DNA from: Sphingobacteriales bacterium
GTDB taxonomy: Bacteria; Bacteroidota; Bacteroidia; CAILMK01; JAAYUY01
Length of the DNA: 32,042 nt
Assembly (NCBI GenBank): GCA_012517435.1
Contig: JAAYUY010000235.1
Coordinates: 1 to 32,042 of the forward strand
Direction: 5' to 3'
A program made the position numbers and the translations under genes. Numbering within the stretch: the stretch's first letter is position 1; the number at the start of each line of letters is the position of its first letter. The notes under the pieces are model-generated. The model ran no database searches. It worked only from the letters and a program-made list of their open reading frames with translations, and was not told where the DNA came from. Shown piece by piece: positions 6,314-14,838 of the stretch.

Positions 6314-7954
6314 TCATTGCTGAATGCAGAATTTATACACTTCACGTCTTCCGTCACCGAGCTGAATCAGCAGGAGATACAAACCATTTTTTAAGTCCCC
6401 TGATTTAATAACATATTGATTTTCTGTTCTTTTAATAATTCTGCCATTGATGTCAAAGATGGTGGCAGTAAAGTCTGAAAGTGACTGGTCTATGATGAAA
6501 TGTTCTCCCGCTTTTATTAAAAACGAAACTTTTTCCCTGATTTTAATGGATTCCACAGTATCAATAAACAGTTCACACTTATAAGGAAATGGATTCAGTT
6601 CGAGGGGATCACCGGTTAGCAGTGTTTTTCCTGTAAAACCACTAAAAGTAAAGGGATAAAACTGGCACTTAAACACACTGTTTAGCTGAGGTGGAGTTCC
6701 CTGAGGAATCCGGCCACGATCATCAACAGGATTTTTATAAATCCAGACTTTATTTTTTGCCGTATCAATCTCAACAAAATCACCGGCAATACTCAGGCAA
6801 GCCATAATATTTCCATTGGGAAGCATCTGAGCCCCCGACATACTACCGGAATAAAAGTTTTCCGGGATAGAATCAACGTACCTCCATGCCTGTTTTTCAG
6901 GCAGATAGGGAAGCGAAGATGTATAATTTCCATATTCATCGACAGGTGGGCATAAGATATCAATGGAAGAATATTTTTTATTGTAAGGCCCGTTGGAATT
7001 GTTAAAAACCAAAATACTATCGCCCCAGGGAGGCGCTTTGTCGATCCATCTGGGATCATGTTGTCCGAACAACTTCTGATCTTTTGGCAAGCCTTTTTTG
7101 TATGCAGCAGGATTCCCCCAACGATACAGCAAGTCCCCGCCTTTGCCATAAATTCCTCCCGAATGCGAAGCAGCTTCATCCGTTGTGGTACTGTGGTCAA
7201 TGATCCATATTTCATTCATTTGGAGGGAGCTCACCACAATTTGGTTGAGATGCTCATTGTAATCGAGAGAATTGAAATGCAACCAGTCGGAAAGCCCCAT
7301 AAAAGCAGAATAATTCAGGTTAATGAGTTCCGGATGCTCCTCCACTTTGCCATAATTTGGTTTTGTACTATCGTAATCCTGAATAAGATGATCCCATGCC
7401 CTCCATTCCCAGACCACCTGTCCCATGTTATTTCCGACAGGTTTTATTTCCATAATTTTCTCGCTCCAAAGCTGTCCGTTGAAATACTGTGGGTTTCTTC
7501 CCATGGCTAAAGCATTTGCCGACACATCTTCCCATGCAATAATTAAAATATTTCCATTTGGAAGTGGCTTAATATCATGATGTTGCATATAATCGGGTCC
7601 GGAAACCATAAATTCCCAGTCCACGCTTCCATCCCAGTTTAAAATCTGTAACAAACCACCTTTTCCAACCTGTGTGAATACCGGATGATCAATAACGGCA
7701 GGGCGTAAAAGCCTACCATCCGGTAAAAGATAAGGCGACATCCCGGGCTGATAATTACTATTCCACTCATGTACCAGTTTCCCGCATTTATCAATCAGAT
7801 AAGTTCCTGTATTGTACATGGGCGAAAACAACACATATCCTTCATCATAGCTACCTTTTTCATGTAACAATAGTCCCACTGTTACAGTGTCCTGAGAATG
7901 AGCTAATTGAAATATGCTGAGAATGATTAAAACTATGGGAATGTTTTTTATCAT
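6314..7954 (-). CDS. Secreted arylsulfotransferase (ASST)-like protein with T9SS sorting tail
   Basis: The 546-aa protein has an N-terminal signal peptide (cleavage expected near AHS-QD, residues 18-22). It continues with a beta-propeller resembling arylsulfate sulfotransferases: HHDIKPLPNGNILI (125-138), WLHFNSLDYNEHLNQIVVSS (224-243), EIWIIDHSTT (248-257), FGQHDPRWI (296-304) and GAQMLPNGNIM. His candidates for the sulfated intermediate include H226, H254 and H299. The last 75 residues (ATIFDINGRIIK...GLYLLLIQL...VYKFCIQQ) form a type A T9SS sorting domain, so it is predicted to be exported across the outer membrane. Family members transfer sulfate between phenolic compounds, but many ASST-like proteins are uncharacterised, so substrate and even catalysis are uncertain. 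It is transcribed alone. Confidence 0.78.
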   Translation of the reverse strand: MIKNIPIVLIILSIFQLAHSQDTVTVGLLLHEKGSYDEGYVLFSPMYNTGTYLIDKCGKLVHEWNSNYQPGMSPYLLPDGRLLRPAVIDHPVFTQVGKGGLLQILNWDGSVDWEFMVSGPDYMQHHDIKPLPNGNILIIAWEDVSANALAMGRNPQYFNGQLWSEKIMEIKPVGNNMGQVVWEWRAWDHLIQDYDSTKPNYGKVEEHPELINLNYSAFMGLSDWLHFNSLDYNEHLNQIVVSSLQMNEIWIIDHSTTTDEAASHSGGIYGKGGDLLYRWGNPAAYKKGLPKDQKLFGQHDPRWIDKAPPWGDSILVFNNSNGPYNKKYSSIDILCPPVDEYGNYTSSLPYLPEKQAWRYVDSIPENFYSGSMSGAQMLPNGNIMACLSIAGDFVEIDTAKNKVWIYKNPVDDRGRIPQGTPPQLNSVFKCQFYPFTFSGFTGKTLLTGDPLELNPFPYKCELFIDTVESIKIREKVSFLIKAGEHFIIDQSLSDFTATIFDINGRIIKRTENQYVIKSGDLKNGLYLLLIQLGDGRREVYKFCIQQ

Positions 7955-8153
7955 GTTTTTATTTTTTTACAAAAACAAATCAGTAACATTCTTATGACGT
8001 TCTATTTTCAGGAATAGTTTAGTTAAAATTCCGGATTTTTTCCATTTTTATTTTAAATGAAAATTGTTCTTAATTACCGCTTAGAAAGAATTAAATAATC
8101 CTTTAATTGTCAGAAGGGGTCAGAGAGATGCTGAATGTTTATCCCTGTCACAG

Positions 8154-8540
8154 TTACTTCACTTCAATAAGTATATTCCTGTACTCTGTCAATACAAATA
8201 TTTTATCAAATCCTGACTGAAGATTTGTGTTCTGACAATGTTTTTTTTCTGAAGCAGATATATCAGTACAGGAAACCAGTAACCAGATTTGAAAAAGTTT
8301 CTTTTTTCGGTACAAAGTAATTTTTTCTTCTTTTTTCGCCAGCAGATTTAAAAAATTGTTCATAACAAAAGGCTCCTGCAAGCTGGTCAGTTCAATACCT
8401 ATTGTCTTTTTCCTGGAAATTTTCAGTAAAAAATCAGGAGACTCCGATTTTTCAATTTTTCCTTTCGGGAAGAATGGATAAAGGCTGATAAAACGGTCAA
8501 AGACCCCTCTTTCATAAGAATTTCTTTCCTCAATCTGCAT
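8154..8540 (-). CDS. Hypothetical protein with possible PD-(D/E)xK nuclease-like core
   Basis: The 128-aa protein belongs to no family I can name. Its residues 33-53 (ESPDFLLKISRKKTIGIELTS) have the strand-turn-strand pattern and the spaced Asp36 and Glu50 of PD-(D/E)xK nuclease-like folds, although the third position of the ExK motif is Thr, not Lys. The N-terminus is charged and helical, and a helix of Lys and Glu residues (70-81) precedes a hydrophobic strand (FQIWLLVSC). It starts 4 bases after the stop of the upstream membrane protein gene at 8545-8925, so the two are probably co-transcribed. It may be a remnant or an inactive relative; no function is claimed. Confidence 0.55.
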   Translation of the reverse strand: MQIEERNSYERGVFDRFISLYPFFPKGKIEKSESPDFLLKISRKKTIGIELTSLQEPFVMNNFLNLLAKKEEKITLYRKKKLFQIWLLVSCTDISASEKKHCQNTNLQSGFDKIFVLTEYRNILIEVK

Positions 8541-8544
8541 AATC

Positions 8545-8925
8545 TTACTGATTCATTCCCAGAAACATGCCACCAAAATACGGAATAAGCCAGACAAGCC
8601 AGACAAAAATACTGTAGCGGTGAAATTTCTTTCTCATCAATTCATTTCTTTTGGCCACCACTATACTTGCCCAGATCGCATGAGCAAGCATCAGCCAGAG
8701 CGCCAATTGGCCTGTAAGTGTATGAAAATCAAGCAAATTAAAGGGATTTTCGGAAATCAGGCGCATGGCATAAGTACCTGAAACATCAAAACTAAAACCC
8801 GTCCAAAAGGCAATTAAGTGCCATTTTTTTAAGTAGCGTGAAATTCTTTCTGCCCACACTCCGAGTGAATAAAAAACAAGGGCAAAAGTGATCAATATAG
8901 ATGAAATCAGGATTAAGTTATTCAT
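8545..8925 (-). CDS. HsmA family membrane protein
   Basis: This is a 126-aa integral membrane protein with four hydrophobic segments (about residues 3-22, 37-58, 71-90, 105-124). Its length and sequence (YSLGVWAERISRYLKKWHLIAFWTGF, HTLTGQLALWLMLAHAIWA, RYSIFVWLVWLIPYFGGM) match the HsmA family of small putative membrane proteins. Histidines in the second and third helices (H36, H68, H82) could in principle bind heme or metal, but this is inference. The family function is not established as far as I know. It is the first gene of a two-gene unit with the hypothetical gene downstream, and a minus-strand TAGTTTTG element lies about 35 bases upstream of the start. Confidence 0.75.
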   Translation of the reverse strand: MNNLILISSILITFALVFYSLGVWAERISRYLKKWHLIAFWTGFSFDVSGTYAMRLISENPFNLLDFHTLTGQLALWLMLAHAIWASIVVAKRNELMRKKFHRYSIFVWLVWLIPYFGGMFLGMNQ

Positions 8926-8958
8926 TATAAGCGCTTTATTTGCTTTTTAAATATAATT

Positions 8959-8966
8959 CAAAACTA
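8959..8966 (-). promoter_or_regulatory. Probable -7 element of the HsmA gene
   Basis: TAGTTTTG on the minus strand is an exact TAnnTTTG match, 33 bases before the ATG. The corresponding -33 site is only a weak TTTT. Confidence 0.45.
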
Positions 8967-9034
8967 CTCATTTCGTATGCATTGGAAAAATTTATCCTGT
9001 ATGATTTTAATCCCGGTGAAAAGTATTATTCATC

Positions 9035-9042
9035 TAATTTTG
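9035..9042 (+). promoter_or_regulatory. Probable -7 element of nadB
   Basis: TAATTTTG is an exact TAnnTTTG match ending 24 bases before the nadB ATG. No good -33 TTTG is visible. Confidence 0.5.
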
Positions 9043-9066
9043 CAGTTAATTAAATTTTCATAAAAA

Positions 9067-10656
9067 ATGCTTTTTGATGTAACGATTATCGGTTCGGGAA
9101 TTGCCGGCCTGTCCTACTCGCTTAAACTATCGGATTATTTTCGTAAAAACGACCCCAACAAAAAAATATGTATTGTTACCAAAGGAGAAGAAGAAGAGAC
9201 CAATACAAAATATGCCCAGGGCGGGGTAGCTGTCGTGATGGATTTTTTCAGAGATTCCTACGAAAAACACATGAAAGACACACTCAGGGCAGGCGATGAA
9301 TTGTCGGACCCTGAAATTGTCGAAATGGTGATAAAAGACGGCCCTGCACGTATTTTTGAAATCATAGAATGGGGAACAGAGTTCGACAGGAAAGAAAGCG
9401 GAGAATTTGACCTGGCAAAGGAAGGAGGACACTCAGAAAGCCGTGTGTTGCACCACAAGGATGTAACCGGATTTGAAATAGAGCAAAAATTACTCAGGCA
9501 AATACATTCAATGCCAAATGTAGTCTTGCTGAACCATCATTACGCCATCGACCTGCTTACCCAACATCATCTCGGGATTCACCTGCCTAAAAAAAGCCCG
9601 GATATTGAATGTTACGGTGTTTACGTTATGAACAAGAAAACCAATCATATTGAAAAAATACTATCAAAAATTACTGTTCTTGCCACCGGTGGACTTGGTC
9701 AGGTTTATTACAATACGACCAATCCACTAATTGCAACTGGTGATGGGGTAGCCATGGCCTACCGCGCAGGTGCAGTCATCGAAAATATGGAATTTATTCA
9801 GTTTCATCCCACTGCCCTGTACTATCCCGGAATAAGGCCTTCCTTTTTAATCTCAGAAGCAGTCAGAGGTTTTGGTGCTATCCTGAAAACCAATAACGGT
9901 GAAGAGTTCATGCATAAATATGATGAAAGAGGCTCTCTGGCTCCCCGCGACATTGTGGCACGTGCTATCGACCGCGAAATGAAAAAGCTGGGGCATGAAC
10001 ATGTCAGTCTGGATTGCCGCCACCTCGACCAACAAAAATTCAGTGAAAAATTCCCTAAAATATATCAGAAACTGATTTCACTCGGAATAAACCCGGCTGA
10101 AAAAATGATTCCTGTCGTTCCGACTGCCCACTATGCCTGCGGAGGTGTGAAAACTGATAAACATGGACAAACCAGCATCAAAAACCTGTTTGCCATTGGA
10201 GAAGTAGCTTCTACCGGACTTCATGGTGCCAACCGCCTCGCTTCCAATTCCCTGCTCGAAGCATTGGTTTTTGCCCATAATTGTTTTGAGAAAACAATTG
10301 AACTTATTGATTCTCTAAACTTTAAACAAAATATTCCTGACTGGAATGCCGAAGGGACAACCGAACCAAGGGAAATGGTATTGATTACACACAAAATCAA
10401 GGAACTGCAAATGCTGATGAGCGACTATGTCAGTATTGTCCGCTCGTTCAAACGACTTGAAGAAGCCATGAAACGACTGAGAATACTGAATGACGAAACG
10501 GAAACACTTTACAACATGGAAACTTTATCGCCTCAGCTGTGTGAGTTGCGTAATCTGGTTACAGTTGGCTACCTGATCACAAAAGCCGCCATGGAACGAA
10601 AAGAAAACAAAGGTCTTCATTTCAATGTTGATCTTGAAAAAAACAATTCCATATAG
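9067..10656 (+). CDS. nadB: L-aspartate oxidase
   Basis: The enzyme oxidises L-aspartate to iminoaspartate, the first step of de novo NAD synthesis, with FAD and using O2 or fumarate as acceptor. The N-terminal dinucleotide motif is VTIIGSGIAGLSYSL (5-19). The family signatures TKYAQGGVAV (47-56), SRVLHHKDVTG, LATGGLGQVYYNTTNP and EFIQFHPTALYYPG follow, then SEAVRGFGAIL and PTAHYACGGVKTD. The FAD-binding ending is IGEVASTGLHGANRLASNSLLEALVF. The HYACGG segment and the RGxG Arg mark the flavoprotein fold shared with succinate dehydrogenase and fumarate reductase; the context favours NadB over SdhA/FrdA because no Fe-S or cytochrome subunits are nearby. At 529 aa the length is normal. nadA and nadC are not adjacent. 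A 58-base gap separates it from the next gene, which may be co-transcribed. Confidence 0.93.
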   Translation: MLFDVTIIGSGIAGLSYSLKLSDYFRKNDPNKKICIVTKGEEEETNTKYAQGGVAVVMDFFRDSYEKHMKDTLRAGDELSDPEIVEMVIKDGPARIFEIIEWGTEFDRKESGEFDLAKEGGHSESRVLHHKDVTGFEIEQKLLRQIHSMPNVVLLNHHYAIDLLTQHHLGIHLPKKSPDIECYGVYVMNKKTNHIEKILSKITVLATGGLGQVYYNTTNPLIATGDGVAMAYRAGAVIENMEFIQFHPTALYYPGIRPSFLISEAVRGFGAILKTNNGEEFMHKYDERGSLAPRDIVARAIDREMKKLGHEHVSLDCRHLDQQKFSEKFPKIYQKLISLGINPAEKMIPVVPTAHYACGGVKTDKHGQTSIKNLFAIGEVASTGLHGANRLASNSLLEALVFAHNCFEKTIELIDSLNFKQNIPDWNAEGTTEPREMVLITHKIKELQMLMSDYVSIVRSFKRLEEAMKRLRILNDETETLYNMETLSPQLCELRNLVTVGYLITKAAMERKENKGLHFNVDLEKNNSI

Positions 10657-10714
10657 TTACAGAGAATTTATTCATTAAACAATACATTTTCAATTAGTTA
10701 AATTAATCAGACAG

Positions 10715-11677
10715 ATGGATATTTTTTTCTATGAAGCATTTGAAGAAGAAGAAAAAATGTTGAAAAGCCTGTTGCCTGCAAATATTCAGGCTGGTTTCAG
10801 CTGGAAAACCATTCAGGAGTACGGAAAAAACCTGCCTGAAGCCAGAATCATCAGCACCCGTACACAATCGGAATATCCGCTGAAATGGGAAAAACCACCA
10901 CAGGCCATATTATCCCGCAGTACCGGATATGACCATCTGGTTGCATATTTAAAAAAATCAAAACTCAATATTCCATGTGGCTATCTTCCTTTGTATTGCC
11001 ACCGTGCTGTGGCTGAACACGCCCTGATGCTCTGGATGGCTCTTTTACGAAAACTTCCGGCACAGATTAGGCAGTTTAATCAGTTCAACAGAGATGGCCT
11101 GACCGGTTTTGAAGCACAGGATAAAACCCTTGTCGTCTTTGGTGTCGGGAATATAGGCTCTGAGGTTTGTAAAATAGGAAGAGGGCTTGGCATGACAGTT
11201 TTTGGAGTCGAAATTGACATTAAACATCCTGAATTTGAATATATTTCAAAGCATGATGGCATTCAGTCGGCTGATATTATCGTATGCGCCATGAACCTGA
11301 CTGAAGAAAACAAAGGATATTTTTCGGCTTCTTTGCTTGAAAACACAAAAAAGGGCTGTATTTTCGTCAACGTTTCGAGAGGGGAATTGTCTCCTTCTTC
11401 TGAGTTGCTGAAAGTGGCAGACCATCTGGGTGGAATCGGGCTTGATGTTTTTAATGAAGAAAAAAATCTTGCTGTTTCCCTCAGAAGCGGTACAATAGTG
11501 GAAAATATTGAAACCCTTGCCACTCTTGAACTTTTGAAAAGAGAAAACGTTATTTTTACCCCACATAATGCTTTTAATTCAGCAGAAGCCGTCAGACGAA
11601 AATCAGAACAAAGCATTCAGCAGGCTGTTCATTATCTTTCAAAAGGTGAATTTATCTGGAAAGTTCCTGTCAGTTAA
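10715..11677 (+). CDS. D-isomer-specific 2-hydroxyacid dehydrogenase
   Basis: This is a 320-aa NAD-dependent oxidoreductase of the D-lactate/D-glycerate dehydrogenase superfamily. The Rossmann motif is VVFGVGNIGSEV (140-151). Asp168 or nearby Glu166 at the end of the next strand suggests NAD over NADP. The catalytic triad is present: Arg222 (NVSRGE), Glu248 in IGLDVFNEE and His284 in TPHNAF. A substrate-side segment RSTGYDHL (68-75) is typical. The exact substrate cannot be read. Relatives include D-lactate dehydrogenase, phosphoglycerate dehydrogenase and erythronate-4-phosphate dehydrogenase; no ACT or PdxB C-terminal domain is present. Its 3' end overlaps the convergent phosphoesterase gene by 8 bases. 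Confidence 0.85.
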   Translation: MDIFFYEAFEEEEKMLKSLLPANIQAGFSWKTIQEYGKNLPEARIISTRTQSEYPLKWEKPPQAILSRSTGYDHLVAYLKKSKLNIPCGYLPLYCHRAVAEHALMLWMALLRKLPAQIRQFNQFNRDGLTGFEAQDKTLVVFGVGNIGSEVCKIGRGLGMTVFGVEIDIKHPEFEYISKHDGIQSADIIVCAMNLTEENKGYFSASLLENTKKGCIFVNVSRGELSPSSELLKVADHLGGIGLDVFNEEKNLAVSLRSGTIVENIETLATLELLKRENVIFTPHNAFNSAEAVRRKSEQSIQQAVHYLSKGEFIWKVPVS

Positions 11678-12830
11678 ATCGTAAGGTAATTTTAAGAATT
11701 TCAGGCCTGTTGCCAATTCTGACGGGAGGTCCCCACGTTCCTGCTCCGTTTGAAACAATGAAATGGGTTTTTCCTATTTTCCGGTATCCCCTGCTGATCA
11801 GAAAAACAGATTTGGTTATCAGATTCAGTGGCCATAGCTGCCCGTGATGCGTATGCCCTGAAATACACACATCAAAACCGGCTTTTTCAATAGCCTGAAT
11901 ATCAGCAGGTTGATGATCGAGTATAATCAAAGGCAGGTTCTTATCAAGTCCGTTTACCAAAGCCTCAGCTTCCATTCTTTTTTCACCGGTAAACCTGAAT
12001 TTATCCCTGTCTTCCCTGCCGGTCAGATAAATACTGTTTTGCAAAAGAATGTTTTCATCCCTTAAGAAGCGTATGCCATATTGTTCAAAATAATTGAAAG
12101 CACGCTGGGCATTGCCGATATATTCATGGTTGCCGCTGATGGCAAAAATGCCCCATGGAGCTACAATTTCCCAAAAAACTTCTCCCATATTCCTTTTCTC
12201 CACCACATCGACATCTTCATCCACGAGGTCACCCGCAATCAGCACCAGATCAGGATGGAGGCTGTTTATCTTTTTTACCATCCTGCTGAGGAAATCTTTC
12301 CCGTTGATTTGTCCGGCATGAATATCACTCGCCACTGCAATCGTAAGACAATCAAGACCCTGAGGCTTTTTGTCGATTTTTATTTCATATTCCTGAATGT
12401 TTAAAAATCTTGCATTGAGGTAACCAGCCAGCAATGTCACAGTTACAATACCAACAGAAATCATCAGCAACATCCCTTCGTCATTTTTCAAAGATTGATA
12501 AAGTTGATTATCAATATAATAGAGAAAACTTTTCAGGATGAAAACTGCCAGCATGAGCAAATAAAAATACAGGATGGCTCCAAGCCAGAAAGAACCTATA
12601 TGAATAAAAAAACGGCTGAGGAATTCAGGAAATACTTTTTTTCCCATCCTTCCGATAAAATAAGCTGAAGAAAGGATCAGAAACAAAGGCAGAAAGTATT
12701 TTTCAAGCCATTCATTTCCATGAATCAGTGCTTTTGCCTGAAAGTAAAGCGGAAGATGTATTAACACATAAATGAGAAAGACAACAGAAAAAAACAACAG
12801 AAACGCCTTTTTTCTCTGGTTTTTATCCAT
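11670..12830 (-). CDS. Membrane-anchored metallophosphoesterase (YkuE/YaeI-like)
   Basis: The 386-aa protein has about four N-terminal membrane helices (residues 10-30, 45-62, 75-105, 120-142). A cytoplasmic or periplasmic calcineurin-like phosphoesterase domain follows from about residue 158. All metal-binding motifs are present: VASDIHAG, IAGDLVDED, ISGNHEY, LDHQP and SGHTHHGQLWP. Relatives (YaeI/YkuE) act on lipid or UDP-sugar phosphodiesters, but the substrate here is unknown. The C-terminal VSNGAGTWGPPVRIG is typical of this subfamily. It lies 27 bases downstream of the nitroreductase gene's side of the strand, reading away from it, and overlaps the convergent dehydrogenase stop. Confidence 0.85.
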   Translation of the reverse strand: MDKNQRKKAFLLFFSVVFLIYVLIHLPLYFQAKALIHGNEWLEKYFLPLFLILSSAYFIGRMGKKVFPEFLSRFFIHIGSFWLGAILYFYLLMLAVFILKSFLYYIDNQLYQSLKNDEGMLLMISVGIVTVTLLAGYLNARFLNIQEYEIKIDKKPQGLDCLTIAVASDIHAGQINGKDFLSRMVKKINSLHPDLVLIAGDLVDEDVDVVEKRNMGEVFWEIVAPWGIFAISGNHEYIGNAQRAFNYFEQYGIRFLRDENILLQNSIYLTGREDRDKFRFTGEKRMEAEALVNGLDKNLPLIILDHQPADIQAIEKAGFDVCISGHTHHGQLWPLNLITKSVFLISRGYRKIGKTHFIVSNGAGTWGPPVRIGNRPEILKITLRFN

Positions 12831-12857
12831 ACTGATAAAAAATAAGGTGATTGAACT

Positions 12858-13502
12858 TTATTCCGGAATTCCTACCGATTGCGCAATAATAACCCGTTGA
12901 TTCTGAGGAAGTTGAAGAAAATCTGCCATTTCATCTTTTTTGATGCTTCCCCTAACCACACAGGAAAGTTTGTTTGAAGCAGCAAAAAGGTAAACATTCT
13001 GACAGATAAAACCACAGTCAATAGCGGCATAAAATTCCTTATCTTCCTGTTTTTCAATCTTCCCCATTTTGCTGAAGTCTGCCACATACACAAGATTGAC
13101 TGAAGCATTTTTTACATAATCCTGTGTACCCGTTTTAGCCCTGAAATCACCATCCATCATCCATAGCAGCTTGTTTTCTTTGGCATCATACTGATAAACA
13201 CCTTCTTGTGTAAATACATAAATCGTAAATTCCTGAACGTTCATGGCAGAGGGGGCAGTCCGTTTGCCACTTTCCGGACGATTGATTCCGTAAGCTGCCC
13301 AAAGTAAATCCGACAAAGTCTGAAGACCAATCGCCTGATTTTTAAAACTTCTGGAAGTTGATCTTAGCTGAAGTGTTTCCATTAAAGGTTTTCCTCCTTT
13401 CGTGTCCGGCTCAGGCAGGCGGATATTTTTTTCCTGTGAAAAAAGCAGTAATGGAGAACAGATAATGAAAAATACCAGTAAGCTTGTTTTCGATTTCATC
13501 AT
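12858..13502 (-). CDS. Secreted SagB-type nitroreductase-like protein
   Basis: This is an FMN-dependent nitroreductase-fold protein of the SagB/ThcOx type: ETLQLRSTSRSF near residue 42 after the start, LSDLLWAAYGINRPESGKRTAPSAMN, YAAIDCGFICQNVYLFAASNKLSCVVRG and the ending QRVIIAQSVGIP. I place the start at the ATG at 13502 (MMKSKTSLL...), because this gives a clean signal peptide ending near LLFS-QEK. The longer frame (to 13571) would put a charged non-conserved leader in front of it and would overlap the divergent tag gene. Export is unusual for a flavoenzyme but common in this Bacteroidota group. Its substrate is unknown and no azole-peptide or lantibiotic genes are nearby. The 214-aa length fits a single nitroreductase domain. 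The phosphoesterase gene follows at 27 bases. Confidence 0.8.
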   Translation of the reverse strand: MMKSKTSLLVFFIICSPLLLFSQEKNIRLPEPDTKGGKPLMETLQLRSTSRSFKNQAIGLQTLSDLLWAAYGINRPESGKRTAPSAMNVQEFTIYVFTQEGVYQYDAKENKLLWMMDGDFRAKTGTQDYVKNASVNLVYVADFSKMGKIEKQEDKEFYAAIDCGFICQNVYLFAASNKLSCVVRGSIKKDEMADFLQLPQNQRVIIAQSVGIPE

Positions 13503-13565
13503 AATTGTTACTTTTACCAATGGTTTCAAATGATTTTTTTTGGCGGAAAATAAATTTTTTTTACC

Positions 13566-14138
13566 ATGCAACCACCATCACGCTGCCCATGGACGAATAA
13601 TAATCCCCTGATGATTGACTATCACGACAAGGAGTGGGGCGTCCCCGTTCATGACGATTACAAACATTTTGAATTTATCATCCTTGATGCCTTTCAGGCA
13701 GGATTAAGCTGGCAAACCATTATCAATAAAAGGGAAAACTTCAGAAAAGCTTTTGATGGTTTTGACTTTGAGAAAATAGCCCGATATGATGAAAAAGAAT
13801 ACCTGCGCCTGATGAATGATTCGGGAATAATCAGAAACCGCATGAAAATACAGGCAACCATTGCCAACGCAAAAGCATTTAATAATATCCGGAAAGAGTA
13901 TGGAAGTTTTGACAAGTATATCTGGCAGTTTACTGAATATCAGACAATTAAAAACAACTGGAAAACCATTGGCGAGGTACCGGCAAGGTCAAGAGAATCA
14001 GATATGATGAGCAAAGACCTGATCAGACGAGGATTTAAATTTGTCGGGTCAACTATCTGTTATGCGTATATGCAGGCTGCCGGTATGGTAAATGACCATT
14101 TGACGGAATGTTTCAGGTATCATGAGGTAGCCTTATAA
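13566..14138 (+). CDS. tag: DNA-3-methyladenine glycosylase I
   Basis: This base-excision repair enzyme removes 3-methyladenine from alkylated DNA. At 190 aa it matches E. coli Tag throughout: CPWTNNNPLMIDYHDKEWGVP, FQAGLSWQTIINKRENFRKAF, DSGIIRNRMKIQATIANA, RRGFKFVGSTICYAYMQAAGMVNDH. The zinc snap residues Cys7, His20, His178 and Cys182 correspond to C4, H17, H175 and C179 of E. coli. The position of E. coli Glu38 is Asp41 here (LDAFQAGLSW), a conservative change. The gene is divergent from the secreted nitroreductase with only 63 bases between the starts, and appears monocistronic. Confidence 0.95.
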   Translation: MQPPSRCPWTNNNPLMIDYHDKEWGVPVHDDYKHFEFIILDAFQAGLSWQTIINKRENFRKAFDGFDFEKIARYDEKEYLRLMNDSGIIRNRMKIQATIANAKAFNNIRKEYGSFDKYIWQFTEYQTIKNNWKTIGEVPARSRESDMMSKDLIRRGFKFVGSTICYAYMQAAGMVNDHLTECFRYHEVAL

Positions 14139-14205
14139 GATTTGCTGAAAAACTAAAGCTTCATTCACAAAATTTCATCTTTTAAAGGAAAATCGGTTTT
14201 TACTG

Positions 14206-14213
14206 TATATTTG
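14206..14213 (+). promoter_or_regulatory. Probable -7 element of the TonB-receptor operon
   Basis: TATATTTG is an exact TAnnTTTG match, ending 19 bases before the TTG start at 14233. The -33 position is only T-rich. A five-codon ATG frame (14215-14232, ending in TGA directly before the TTG) follows it and may be chance. Confidence 0.5.
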
Positions 14214-14232
14214 CATGGTCAAAATTGAGTGA

Positions 14233-14766
14233 TTGAAAAGCAAAGTTTTAGGCATATTATTGATTTTTTCATTTGTAGCTCCTGTTTTTACTACCTATTT
14301 CGTGCTGAAATATCAGCAAAAACAGATAAAAAGAGAAATCAAATGGAGAATGATTGCCGGAATTGACAAAAAAGAACTTGTACTGCTAAAGTTCACAAAA
14401 GAAGAAAAAAAAACCCTGCTTAGATGGGAGCATTCCAAAGAGTTTGAATATAAGGGAGAGATGTATGACGTGGTTGACAGCAAAACCATAGGAGATACCA
14501 CTTATTACTGGTTGTGGTGGGACAATGAAGAAACCCGGCTCAATAAAGAACTTAAAAAGCTGGTATTCTTTACTTTGGGCAACAATCAAAAGAATCAGGA
14601 AAACAAGAATCACCTGTACAAGTTTTATAAATCCCTATATGTCACAGAGGGCAAAAACAAAGAAATCATACTGACAAAAGAAGAAAAAGTCCTGTTTTAC
14701 TTTTGTCAAAGAATATATCAATCCATTTCACTTTCCCCGCCAGACCCTCCGCCCAGATTAAGTTAA
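14233..14766 (+). CDS. Small membrane-anchored hypothetical protein (TTG start)
   Basis: The 177-aa protein is not of a family I can name. Residues 4-25 form a single hydrophobic segment (VLGILLIFSFVAPVFTTYFVLK), an uncleaved anchor or signal. A basic coil-like stretch (27-40), a mixed domain with Trp- and Tyr-rich strands (WEHSKEFEYKGEMYDVVD, TTYYWLWWDN) and a Pro-rich end (SPPDPPPRLS) follow. The start is TTG: the preceding codon in frame is a stop, and the next in-frame ATG (residue 39) would lose the membrane segment. It lies 72 bases upstream of the TonB-dependent receptor on the same strand, so it may be an accessory or anchor protein of that system. Confidence 0.65.
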   Translation: MKSKVLGILLIFSFVAPVFTTYFVLKYQQKQIKREIKWRMIAGIDKKELVLLKFTKEEKKTLLRWEHSKEFEYKGEMYDVVDSKTIGDTTYYWLWWDNEETRLNKELKKLVFFTLGNNQKNQENKNHLYKFYKSLYVTEGKNKEIILTKEEKVLFYFCQRIYQSISLSPPDPPPRLS

Positions 14767-14838
14767 AAATACTCGTTTGATAAATGGCTGCTTTCTTTTA
14801 AACAGTCAAAACCGGATTTTTAACTTAAAAAAATTCCA

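Noticed and set aside
12858-13502. Part of an azole-containing peptide (TOMM) biosynthesis cluster, because of the SagB resemblance
   Set aside because: No cyclodehydratase, precursor peptide or transporter gene is nearby, and the protein has a signal peptide.
13503-13571. Longer start for the SagB-like gene
   Set aside because: It would add a basic leader in front of a clean signal peptide and overlap the divergent tag start.
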